The notes under the pieces: generated by a model
What the model saw: only the letters and a program-made list of their open reading frames with translations
Database searches by the model: none
What the model was told of the DNA's origin: nothing
Source: Ruminococcus bicirculans (ex Wegman et al. 2014)
GTDB lineage: Bacteria > Bacillota > Clostridia > Oscillospirales > Ruminococcaceae
NCBI RefSeq assembly: GCF_000723465.1
Contig: NZ_HF545616.1
Coordinates: 124,001 to 188,000 of the forward strand
Reading direction: 5' to 3'
DNA length: 64,000 bases
Shown: positions 46,331 through 53,822 of the stretch, piece by piece
Layout of the letters: each line of letters begins with the position of its first letter
Position numbering within the stretch: the stretch's first letter is position 1
Translations under genes and position numbers: made by a program

Positions 46331-46936
46331 TTATTCGAAGATTAAAGTTTCCCGATGAGAAAAAACCAATTTGATATTTTTCTTTGAATTCATCAACAAC
46401 ATTAAAGTACCTTGTTCTTTTGTTCCCATTTGTGTTGTCATAGCCAAAGAACGATATGGTTTAAAGCCGCATTTTTCCTGAACTCTTTTAGAGCGTTCAT
46501 TAAAGTTATAATAACCGCAAAGCAGAAAATCATAATCCAATTCATTGAACAAATAATCTATTACTGCATTTACAGCTTCGGGTACAAGCCCGTTTCCCCA
46601 ATAGTCTTTACTCAAAACATAACCTAATTCTCTGCCGTAGTAATCCTTGAATTCTGTTAAAGCATCTTCTAACCCATACTTTTCTATGCCAACAGTACCG
46701 ATTACTTTATTGTTTTCCTTCAAGCAAATTGCAAATACTTTATCATTGCTGATAAATGAATTCATAATACTCTGAGATTCGGCAATACTTTCATGGTGTT
46801 TCCAGCCTGCCATCTCACCAACGCCTTCGACGGACGCATATTCATAAAAATCTTCCAAATCGGTTTGTCTGAATGGTCTAAGAATGAGCCTTTCTGTTTC
46901 TATCACTTTTCCGTTTATTCTGAAATCAGCGTTCAT
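46331..46936 (-). CDS. GNAT-family N-acetyltransferase (RimJ/RimL-like)
   Basis: It has 201 residues from ATG 46936 (GTAGGTGA upstream). A longer frame back to 47128 overlaps tcdA on the same strand and is not needed. It opens IETERLILRPFRQTDLEDFYEYAS, the standard start of RimJ/RimL-type acetyltransferases. YGRELGYVLSKDYWGNGLVPEAVNAVIDY follows, which holds the acetyl-CoA-binding loop, then the NFNERSKRVQEKCGFKPYR end. The substrate (protein N-terminus or small amine) is unknown. Composition is more AT-rich than its neighbours. Confidence 0.85.
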   Translation of the reverse strand: MNADFRINGKVIETERLILRPFRQTDLEDFYEYASVEGVGEMAGWKHHESIAESQSIMNSFISNDKVFAICLKENNKVIGTVGIEKYGLEDALTEFKDYYGRELGYVLSKDYWGNGLVPEAVNAVIDYLFNELDYDFLLCGYYNFNERSKRVQEKCGFKPYRSLAMTTQMGTKEQGTLMLLMNSKKNIKLVFSHRETLIFE

Positions 46937-47039
46937 ATTTTCACCTACTACATTAAATTCCGATTTGTCGAGCAGATCACCCGACCAAATTCCAAAACCA
47001 TTATACCACAGCTGATCAATGGTTCGTCCCTTGTTTGTA

Positions 47040-47795
47040 TTATTTCTTAGCCAGATCTTTAATAACTTCTCCTGCAACGATAAGCCCCACCACTGACGGA
47101 ACAAATGCCGTTGAGCCTGGAATATCACGGCGCACTGTGCATTTTCTTGCCGTACCAGGAGGACAAATACAGTCCTGACGGCATGAAATAGCCATATCTT
47201 CTATCGGTCTGATAGGCTGTTCCTCTGAGTAAACAACTTTAAGCGACTTTATGCCTGCCTTTTTAAGCTCTCGTCGCATGACTTTTGCAAGTGGGCAGAC
47301 CTTTGTCTGATAAATGTCCGCCACACGGAATGCTGTAGGGTCAAGCTTGTTGCCTGCACCCATTGAGGATATAACAGGTACTCCTGCGACGTCTGCTCGC
47401 TTTATTATCTCCAGCTTGCCTGTAACAGTGTCAATGGCATCGATAATGTAATCATACTGAGTAAAATCAAACTGATCCGCTGTGTCAGGCATATAAAAAC
47501 ACTTGTATGTGTTTACCTTTATGTCAGGGCAGATGTCGTGAACACGCTCCTCCGCCACGTCTACCTTGTATTTTCCTACTGTTTTTCTTGTGGCAATTAT
47601 CTGACGATTGATGTTGGTCAGACACACTTTGTCATCATCTATAAGGTCAAGCTCGCCTACACCGCTTCGTGCAAGGGCTTCAACTGCATATCCGCCTACA
47701 CCGCCTATGCCGAAAATCGCAACCCTGCTGTTGCTGAGCTTTTCCATTGCTTCTTTGCCGAATAAAAGCTCGGTTCTTGAAAACTGATTTAGCAT
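47040..47795 (-). CDS. tcdA: tRNA threonylcarbamoyladenosine dehydratase (TcdA/YgdL)
   Basis: E1-like ATP-dependent enzyme that cyclises t6A37 in tRNA. It has 251 residues. Adenylation fold: VAIFGIGGVGGYAVEALARSGVGELDLIDDD (nucleotide-binding glycine loop and Asp), CLTNINRQI (Asn-Arg pair contacting ATP), YIIDAIDTVTGKLEII, and the C-terminal GSTAFVPSVVGLIVAGEVIKDL. These are the marks of TcdA rather than ThiF or MoeB, which carry a different C-terminus. Cysteines in CRQDCICPPGTARKC may bind metal. It lies upstream of the GNAT gene with a 103-base gap. Confidence 0.92.
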   Translation of the reverse strand: MLNQFSRTELLFGKEAMEKLSNSRVAIFGIGGVGGYAVEALARSGVGELDLIDDDKVCLTNINRQIIATRKTVGKYKVDVAEERVHDICPDIKVNTYKCFYMPDTADQFDFTQYDYIIDAIDTVTGKLEIIKRADVAGVPVISSMGAGNKLDPTAFRVADIYQTKVCPLAKVMRRELKKAGIKSLKVVYSEEQPIRPIEDMAISCRQDCICPPGTARKCTVRRDIPGSTAFVPSVVGLIVAGEVIKDLAKK

Positions 47796-47944
47796 ATAAA
47801 CACTCCTGAATACTGTTTTATTCTTCTATGATATCATATCTATGCCCTTTTTTCAAGTGCATTTTTGTCTGCTTTTATTAATTTTCTGATTGATCCTATA
47901 TGTATTATATAATATCTTTGTTTCGGTTTTCGACCGCATTTTCG

Positions 47945-47973
47945 TTGCGTTTTTATCAAAAATGTGCTATAAT
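47945..47973 (+). promoter_or_regulatory. Promoter of tex
   Basis: TTGCGT (47945-47950), 17-bp spacer, TATAAT (47968-47973). It lies inside the longer reading frame of tex, supporting the start at 48022. Confidence 0.75.
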
Positions 47974-48021
47974 ATTATATGTGATAATACGCAAAAAGTA
48001 ATAAAAAGGATTGGTAAAAAC

Positions 48022-50172
48022 ATGGACATTAACAAGACCCTTGCGGAAGAATTTAAGCTCAGACAGGAGCAGATAGACAACACTGTTGCACTCCTTGATG
48101 ACGATAAAACTATACCGTTTATTGCACGATACAGAAAAGAGCTTACAGGCTCGTTGGACGATCAGGTGCTTAGAGAGATCGCTGACAGGCTCACTTACCT
48201 GAGAAATCTCGAAAAACGTAAAGGCGAGATAATCTCTTCTATCACTGAGCAGGAGAAAATGACAGACGAGATAATGTCTGCTATCGAAAATGCAAAGACC
48301 CTTGTGGAGGTGGAGGATATCTACAGACCTTTCAAGCCGAAACGTAAAACAAGGGCTTCGGTGGCAAGAGAAAAGGGGCTTGAACCACTGGCTGAACTTA
48401 TCCTGACCCAGGATAAGAAATGCGACCCGCAGGTCGAGGGGTCAAAATTTATCAACGAGGACAAGGGCGTAAAGTCTGCGGACGAAGCTTTGCAGGGTGC
48501 AATGGACATAATCGCAGAGGATATCTCTGATGACGCTGACCTGAGAAAATACATAAGAACGCTGTTTTCGCAGATAGGCGTGATAAGCTCAAAAGCGTCT
48601 GACGAGAATGCCGAGTCGGTGTATGAGAATTATTACGACTATGCCGAGGCTGTGGGAAAGATAGCAGGTCACAGAGTTTTGGCTTTGGATAGAGGCGAAA
48701 AAGAGGGCGTTCTGAAAGTATCAGTGAATGTCCCAGAGGGCGCAGGGGAGAGAGCCTGCGTGTCAAGATATGTGAAAAATAAGTCAGAGTGCGGACAGCT
48801 TGTTACGGCTGCTTGTGAGGACGGCTATAAAAGACTTATTTATCCGTCCATAGAGCGTGAGATAAGGGCGGAGCTTTCGGCAAACGCTCAGGAGGGGGCA
48901 ATAAAGGTGTTCTCCTCAAATCTCAGACAGCTTCTTATGCAGCCGCCTGTTAAAGACACTGTTACCCTTGGTCTTGACCCAGGATATGCTCACGGTTGTA
49001 AGACCGCTGTAGTGGACGCTACGGGCAAGGTGCTTGACACTGCGATAATCTACATTACTCCGCCAAGAAAGGATACAGAGCGTGCTAAGCGTATTCTGAC
49101 GGGCTTTATAAAGAAATATGGCGTTACGACTATCTCCATAGGCAATGGCACAGCTTCAAGAGAAACGGAGCAGTTCACAGCGGAGCTTATCAAAGAAATT
49201 CCGCAGAAAGTTTCTTACATGGTGGTGTCTGAGGCAGGCGCTTCCGTTTACTCCGCTTCCAAGCTTGCGGCTGAGGAGTTTCCTGAGTATGACGTTTCAC
49301 TTCGTTCGGCAGTATCAATAGCACGCCGTTTGCAGGACCCTCTTGCAGAGCTTGTAAAGATAGACCCAAAGGCAATAGGTGTTGGACAGTATCAGCATGA
49401 TATGCCAAAGGCGAGAATGGACGAGGCTTTAAAGGGCGTTGTTGAGGACTGCGTAAACTCAGTAGGCGTTGACCTTAATACGGCTTCATACTCATTGTTG
49501 TCATACATATCGGGCATAAATATGACAGTTGCAAAGAATATTGTTTCCTACCGTGAGGAAAACGGTGCTTTCACAGAGAGAAAGCAGCTTATGAAAGTGC
49601 CAAAGCTTGGAGCAAAGGCATTTGAGCAGTGCGCAGGCTTTTTGAGAGTGCGTGGCGGAAAAAATCCGCTGGATAACACGGCTGTTCACCCTGAGTCATA
49701 CAAGGCAGCACAGGCGCTTATTGACAGGTGCGGGCTGAGCCTTGCGGACATGGGCGATGTAAAGCAGATAGCTGAGAAAGTCAATGCAATGGGCATGAAG
49801 AAGCTTGCCACAGATATCGGCATTGGTGCTCCGACGTTAAAGGACATAGTAGGGGAGCTTGAAAAGCCGGGTCGTGACCCTCGTGACGAGCTTCCTCCAC
49901 CGCTTATGAGAAGCGGCGACATCATGGAGCTTAAAGACCTGAAACCGGGCATGGAGCTTATGGGCACTGTAAGAAACGTTATAGACTTCGGAGCGTTCGT
50001 TGATATCGGTGTTCATGAGGACGGACTTGTACACATTTCTCAGATGTGCGACAGATATATAAAGCACCCTCTTGAGGTCGTAAAGGTCGGTGAGGTAGTT
50101 AAGGTTTGGGTACTTAACGTTGACCTGAAGAAAAAGCGTATTTCGCTTACTATGAAAAAGCCTAAGGTGTAG
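48022..50172 (+). CDS. tex: Tex-family RNA-binding transcription accessory protein
   Basis: It has 716 residues from ATG 48022 (AAAAGGA upstream). It has an N-terminal helical domain with PFIARYRKELTGSLDD, a YqgF/RNase H-like domain (VTLGLDPGYAHGCKTAVVD), a helix-hairpin-helix region (SLLSYISGINMTVAKNIVSYREENGAF) and a C-terminal S1 RNA-binding domain (GMELMGTVRNVIDFGAFVDIGVHEDGLVHISQM). All are the expected Tex domains in order. Tex binds nucleic acids and influences transcription and, in some species, toxin expression. It is a single gene with promoter and terminator. Confidence 0.95.
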   Translation: MDINKTLAEEFKLRQEQIDNTVALLDDDKTIPFIARYRKELTGSLDDQVLREIADRLTYLRNLEKRKGEIISSITEQEKMTDEIMSAIENAKTLVEVEDIYRPFKPKRKTRASVAREKGLEPLAELILTQDKKCDPQVEGSKFINEDKGVKSADEALQGAMDIIAEDISDDADLRKYIRTLFSQIGVISSKASDENAESVYENYYDYAEAVGKIAGHRVLALDRGEKEGVLKVSVNVPEGAGERACVSRYVKNKSECGQLVTAACEDGYKRLIYPSIEREIRAELSANAQEGAIKVFSSNLRQLLMQPPVKDTVTLGLDPGYAHGCKTAVVDATGKVLDTAIIYITPPRKDTERAKRILTGFIKKYGVTTISIGNGTASRETEQFTAELIKEIPQKVSYMVVSEAGASVYSASKLAAEEFPEYDVSLRSAVSIARRLQDPLAELVKIDPKAIGVGQYQHDMPKARMDEALKGVVEDCVNSVGVDLNTASYSLLSYISGINMTVAKNIVSYREENGAFTERKQLMKVPKLGAKAFEQCAGFLRVRGGKNPLDNTAVHPESYKAAQALIDRCGLSLADMGDVKQIAEKVNAMGMKKLATDIGIGAPTLKDIVGELEKPGRDPRDELPPPLMRSGDIMELKDLKPGMELMGTVRNVIDFGAFVDIGVHEDGLVHISQMCDRYIKHPLEVVKVGEVVKVWVLNVDLKKKRISLTMKKPKV

Positions 50173-50184
50173 GGATCCAAAACG

Positions 50185-50216
50185 AAATAAGTTGGAAAAG
50201 TCCTAAATAAGTGGGA
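50185..50216 (+). repeat. Direct repeat AAATAAGTTGGA / AAATAAGTGGGA
   Basis: Two near-identical 12-mers 20 bases apart (50185-50196, 50205-50216), right after the tex stop and before its terminator. Spacing of about two helical turns is what LytTR regulators bind, but the pair is on the wrong side of the tex terminator from agrA1, so a role is uncertain. Confidence 0.4.
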
Positions 50217-50245
50217 CGTTGGTCTTACACTTTTGCGGCAGACTG

Positions 50246-50272
50246 AAGGGCTGTTAGAACAGCCCTTTTTTG
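50246..50272 (+). terminator. Terminator of tex
   Basis: AAGGGCTGTT pairs perfectly with AACAGCCCTT, followed by TTTTG. Confidence 0.9.
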
Positions 50273-50323
50273 TTTGCCACCGGGTGTGGTCTTGACGCAG
50301 GGAGCTGTGAAACGCCTTATGGC

Positions 50324-50352
50324 TTGACCTTACGGTATAATTATGGTAATAT
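50324..50352 (+). promoter_or_regulatory. Promoter of the first agr regulator/kinase pair
   Basis: TTGACC (50324-50329), 17-bp spacer, TAATAT (50347-50352), about 35 bases before the start codon. Confidence 0.6.
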
Positions 50353-50392
50353 AAAATCGTACATAGACTATGTTATAAAAGGACGTGAAAAA

Positions 50393-51118
50393 ATGCGGAT
50401 CGCAGTTTGTGATGATAATGCTGTTTTTCTTCAGTTTTTTAAATCTATGCTGGCAAATGAACTTGAATCAAGGTCGGTCAAGGCTGAAATAGAAACGTTT
50501 ACCAAAGCTGAGAGCTTTTTTTACTGCCATGGTAAAAAGCCTTTTGCGGCTATATTTCTTGACCTTGATATGCCTGAAATGACCGGTTTTGAAGTCGCGC
50601 GGCAGCTAGGTCAGAATGGTAATTGCTTTGTGATCTTTGTGACAAGTCATCAGGAACTGGTTTATGGCAGCTTTAATTTCAGACCGCTGAATTTTATCTG
50701 CAAAGATCCTGACGCTGATGTTATGAAGGATAGGCTCCATATGGTAGCAGGACAGTTGACGGACGCACTGAAGCAGGAAAAGACAGTGGTTTTGGAGAAT
50801 AGGGAGCAGGGAAGGATCTCTGTAAAGCTTCGAGATGTAACTTATATAGAGAGCAATAGCCACAGCATCATATATCATTTTGCAAATAATAAGGATACTA
50901 TTGCAGTCAGAGATAGCATTGGCGAGATAGAAGAAGCTTATCGTAAATTTGATTTTATACGGGTGCATAAAAAATATATCGTCAATCTGAAATATGTTTT
51001 TAACATAAGCCGTTCAAATGAAACAGTGATCTTCAAAAGCGGTTCAGAGCTTCCCATGAGCCGAGGATATAAGAATGCAGTTGACGACGCTTTGACTGAA
51101 TATCTGAGGAGAAAGTGA
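50393..51118 (+). CDS. AgrA-type LytTR response regulator (agr cassette 1)
   Basis: It has 241 residues from ATG 50393. The receiver has CDDN at the N-terminus and phospho-acceptor Asp57 (FLDLDMPEMTGFEVA). The C-terminal LytTR DNA-binding domain (about 135-241) has ISVKLRDVTYIESNSHSIIYH and IRVHKKYIVNLKYVFNI. It is the response regulator of a peptide quorum-sensing system; its kinase follows with a TGATG overlap. Gene order regulator-kinase-AgrB-AgrD differs from the staphylococcal B-D-C-A order. Its likely target is the promoter at 52501, which carries the CATTTCGTGACA element. Confidence 0.9.
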   Translation: MRIAVCDDNAVFLQFFKSMLANELESRSVKAEIETFTKAESFFYCHGKKPFAAIFLDLDMPEMTGFEVARQLGQNGNCFVIFVTSHQELVYGSFNFRPLNFICKDPDADVMKDRLHMVAGQLTDALKQEKTVVLENREQGRISVKLRDVTYIESNSHSIIYHFANNKDTIAVRDSIGEIEEAYRKFDFIRVHKKYIVNLKYVFNISRSNETVIFKSGSELPMSRGYKNAVDDALTEYLRRK

Positions 51119-52443
51119 TGACTATTACATTGTGGACGATATTTGAGATCTTGATAAACTTTTATCAGGGCGGTCTGGAAACATGGTTTATATATAAATT
51201 TCTTACGCCAAGATCTTATGAAAGGGCTAAGATATGGGCTGTTATATTTGCCGTTTGTGAAGGCTGTCTGGTCACTGCTTTTAATTATTTCACTGTATTT
51301 GAGGGCTTTGGAAGTGCTTTGTACTGGGCAAGTCTGCTTGTTTTTGCGTTTTGCTTTTTTAGTGACAATGCAGTAAAGAAATTTCTTTCCATATCCCTCT
51401 CGCAGGTTGCGATCTTGTTGATAACGTCATTGGAACTAAATGCTGTATCGTCATTTTTTAAAATATCCCTCAGGAAGCTTGTGGTCGAACAAAGCTTGCT
51501 TAGATCTGTGACGCTTATAATGATCCAGATCTCTATATTCATTGTATTTAGATTAATACTGATGGCCTTTAAACATACAGATGATTATACGGCTTCAGAT
51601 TGGGTTACGATAATTGCAGTGCTTATTATTTCGTTTTTCCTCGTTATGGTAATACATGAACTGTCCCTTTCGGCAGACGATGGCCATAGGCTGTATATAA
51701 ATCTGTCATATATGCTTGTCTTTGTTCTTAATATACTTATATTCTGGATAATAAATTCTTTGATAAAAAAGAATCGGAAGCTCAAGGAAATGGAGATAGT
51801 CAAACTAAGAGAGCAGTATCTTGAGCAGTTTATCGGAAATGCCGAGTCGCAATATGACGCCATGAGAAAACTAAGGCATGATATAAAAGACAAATATGAA
51901 ACGGTCAATGAACTGTTGAAAGTCCAAAAAATAGATGAAACGAGAAAATTTATCTCAGAAAGCTTTGACCTTATCGAGAAGTCGGAGTCCTATGTTAAAA
52001 CGAAAAATAATATTGTAAATGCTATCGTTAACGCAAAGCTTACGATGGCTTCTTCCTTGGGGATAAAAATATCATGTATAACAGTTTCAGATTTTGAGGG
52101 AATAAAGGGAACTGACCTTTGCGATCTGTTGAGCAACACGTTGGAGAATGCTATAACGGCATGCAAGGAAATAGCCGACGACGCAAATAAATTTCTGTAT
52201 CTGAAGATCGACCGAGAAACGGATACATATACGTTTTTGATAAAAAATTCAATAGATCATTCTGTTATGGATAGTAATCCAAGGCTTACGACCACAAAGG
52301 CTGATAAAAAACAGCATGGTCTGGGGACCTCAATAATCAGAGAGATAGCAAGAAAATATAATGGCAGATGCGATTTCTATGAGTCGGAGGGAATGTTTTG
52401 CTGTCAGGTAACACTGATGGCAGATACAACGGTCCTGAACTAA
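51118..52443 (+). CDS. AgrC-type GHKL sensor histidine kinase (agr cassette 1)
   Basis: It has 441 residues. Five to six N-terminal membrane helices (about 1-215) form the peptide-sensing region. A cytoplasmic helical region carries the phospho-acceptor His254 in KLRHDIKDK. The HATPase domain of the GHKL type has N box SNTLENAITACKE and KKQHGLGTSIIREIARKYNG. The start overlaps the regulator stop (TGATG), with AGGAG upstream. A hairpin of AACGGTCC...GGACCGTT at 52428-52460 closes the transcript. Receptor specificity for the cassette 1 peptide is inferred from linkage. Confidence 0.9.
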   Translation: MTITLWTIFEILINFYQGGLETWFIYKFLTPRSYERAKIWAVIFAVCEGCLVTAFNYFTVFEGFGSALYWASLLVFAFCFFSDNAVKKFLSISLSQVAILLITSLELNAVSSFFKISLRKLVVEQSLLRSVTLIMIQISIFIVFRLILMAFKHTDDYTASDWVTIIAVLIISFFLVMVIHELSLSADDGHRLYINLSYMLVFVLNILIFWIINSLIKKNRKLKEMEIVKLREQYLEQFIGNAESQYDAMRKLRHDIKDKYETVNELLKVQKIDETRKFISESFDLIEKSESYVKTKNNIVNAIVNAKLTMASSLGIKISCITVSDFEGIKGTDLCDLLSNTLENAITACKEIADDANKFLYLKIDRETDTYTFLIKNSIDHSVMDSNPRLTTTKADKKQHGLGTSIIREIARKYNGRCDFYESEGMFCCQVTLMADTTVLN

Positions 52444-52460
52444 TTGTTCTGGACCGTTGC
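52428..52460 (+). terminator. Hairpin at the end of the cassette 1 kinase gene
   Basis: AACGGTCC-T-GAAC pairs with GTTC-T-GGACCGTT around TAATT. There is no T run, so it may only pause or trim transcription. It directly abuts the operator element of agrB1. Confidence 0.55.
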
Positions 52461-52462
52461 TG

Positions 52463-52474
52463 CATTTCGTGACA
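52463..52474 (+). promoter_or_regulatory. CATTTCGTGACA element upstream of agrB1 (LytTR operator candidate)
   Basis: This 12-mer recurs as CATTTCGGGACA and CATTTGGGGACA before agrB2 (58499, 58520). In both loci it ends 26-27 bp before the -35 box, the place for an activator. Binding by the linked AgrA-type proteins is inferred. Confidence 0.65.
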
Positions 52475-52500
52475 AAAACCTGCAACTCATTCCAAAAAGC

Positions 52501-52529
52501 TTGACATATTGCTGTTATTCTAGTAAAAT
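52501..52529 (+). promoter_or_regulatory. Promoter of agrB1-agrD1
   Basis: TTGACA (52501-52506), 17-bp spacer, TAAAAT (52524-52529). Confidence 0.8.
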
Positions 52530-52565
52530 TCAAATTAGGGTAAGACAAAAGCGAGGCGGTAGTTT

Positions 52566-53162
52566 ATGGATCTTGTTGTATCGGGTATACTTAATTTTTT
52601 GACCGAGCAGGAAGCTATCGGCAAAGCAGATGAGGTACAGGATTTTTATCGGTATGGCATAGAAATAACTATTTCATCAATGTTAAACATTGTGCTTGTA
52701 TTGCTTATGGGAGCATTGACAGGGCATTTGCTGGAAAGCGTAATATATTTGGCAGTGTTTATTGCTGTCAGGGTTATTACCGGAGGGTATCATGCAGATA
52801 CATATTTCAGATGCAATCTGCTGATGTGTTCAACATTTATTGCTACAGCTTTTCTTAATGACAAGGTATGCGGATATATAAATATATGGGTGATAGCTGC
52901 CTTTGTGGTGTTTGAAGAGATAATAGCTTTTGTATTCTGCCCTGTGGAGAACAAAAATAAGCCTATAGAAAAAGATAAAAAGCCAAAGTTCAAAGCGATG
53001 GGAATGATAGTTTTTCTGTTGCTTGATCTGTTTGGCGGGGCGATTATCAATAGATATCAGATGGTTGGATCTATGATCCTGTTAACAAATCTATTAATTG
53101 CAGTTTTAATAATATCAGCGAAGATCAAAGAAAAGAGGTGTGATAAGAATGAGATCATTTAA
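52566..53162 (+). CDS. agrB: AgrB-type peptide-processing membrane protease (agr cassette 1)
   Basis: Membrane cysteine endopeptidase that cleaves AgrD and forms the (thio)lactone. It has 198 residues with about five or six membrane segments. The catalytic set is intact: Arg69, His76 and Cys83 in VRVITGGYHADTYFRC, with the seven-residue spacing of Staphylococcus AgrB (R70, H77, C84). It starts with AAAGCGAGGCGG-type sequence upstream of ATG 52566. Its 3' end overlaps agrD1 by 14 bases, so the peptide is translated in coupling with its protease. Confidence 0.93.
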   Translation: MDLVVSGILNFLTEQEAIGKADEVQDFYRYGIEITISSMLNIVLVLLMGALTGHLLESVIYLAVFIAVRVITGGYHADTYFRCNLLMCSTFIATAFLNDKVCGYINIWVIAAFVVFEEIIAFVFCPVENKNKPIEKDKKPKFKAMGMIVFLLLDLFGGAIINRYQMVGSMILLTNLLIAVLIISAKIKEKRCDKNEII

Positions 53163-53283
53163 GAAATTGCTTGCCAGCCTTATTGCCAGAGCAACTAAGA
53201 GAATGGGTATAGCTGCCTGCGGATGTGCATCAATGTATGGTGGCTATCAAACTAAAGAGCCAAAAAACATTTACAAGAATTAA
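53149..53283 (+). CDS. agrD: AgrD-type autoinducer precursor (agr cassette 1)
   Basis: It has 44 residues, overlapping agrB1; GAGGTG lies 8 bases upstream. An amphipathic basic N-terminal helix (MRSFKKLLASLIARATKRMG) leads to the signal region IAACGCASMYGGYQTKEPKN. The YQTKEP segment matches the post-cleavage YQPxEP of other AgrD proteins. If cleavage lies before Tyr33, the five-residue ring would begin at Ser28 (a lactone). If Cys26 is used, the ring would have seven residues. Two cysteines (24, 26) make this precursor unusual. No other gene competes for this stretch. Confidence 0.82.
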   Translation: MRSFKKLLASLIARATKRMGIAACGCASMYGGYQTKEPKNIYKN

Positions 53284-53363
53284 GCGTAAAGCTACAAGAA
53301 TTACGATAAGCATTACAAAGTCTTTATCATTTCCCCTTTAAATCTTGTGATACTTGTAAATGA

Positions 53364-53412
53364 GGTAACATTGGCAGGAAAATAACTTCCTGCTGGTGTT
53401 ACCGTTTTTTTA
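53364..53412 (+). terminator. Terminator of agrB1-agrD1
   Basis: GGTAACA and GGCAGGAA pair with TTCCTGC and TGTTACC, followed by GTTTTTTTA. Confidence 0.85.
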
Positions 53413-53752
53413 TTTGTAGTGAGTTCAAGCTTTTGACAGTGAGTAGATTTGCTTTTAGACACAAAAAAATTACGCCCTACAAAAGGATGCGCTGTACTAT
53501 TCGGTTTTCAAAGAACGGGCGGAGGCTATAGAGAAAGCCCCCTCACTTTCCATGTTGAAAAGTTGAGGGGGCTACAACCAAGTTTTTTAATTTTCTAAAA
53601 GATTTTTGAGCTTTGCTCTGATTTTTGTCGAAGGCATAAAGAAAGAGCGCCGGAGATTGCCGTCCCCGTTCGGCTGGGGATACATGGTCAGAATGTGGGT
53701 GTCGCTTGCCGCCTTTCGGAAAGGGACTTGCTGGCAAGCTCGCTTTCAGGAA
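53413..53752. other. Gene-free junction region with mobile-element-like sequence
   Basis: A hairpin AGCCCCCTCA...TTGAGGGGGCT (53536-53573) is followed by GC-rich sequence, about 53640-53740, whose minus-strand reading (PASPFPKGGKRHPHSDHVSP) I recall as a recurrent spurious ORF in gut Firmicutes. That points to a dispersed repeat or element remnant. No gene is supported. Confidence 0.45.
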
Positions 53753-53788
53753 AATAGGCGGTGGCGGAATGATCCGTCACCGCCTATT
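53753..53788 (-). terminator. Terminator of the surface-protein relic
   Basis: AATAGGCGGTG(A/G)CGGA pairs with its inverse copy around a short loop; the minus strand ends CTATTTTCC. Confidence 0.75.
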
Positions 53789-53822
53789 GTGTTTAGGCTA
53801 TTTTGATTTCGGAAGCGTCGGC

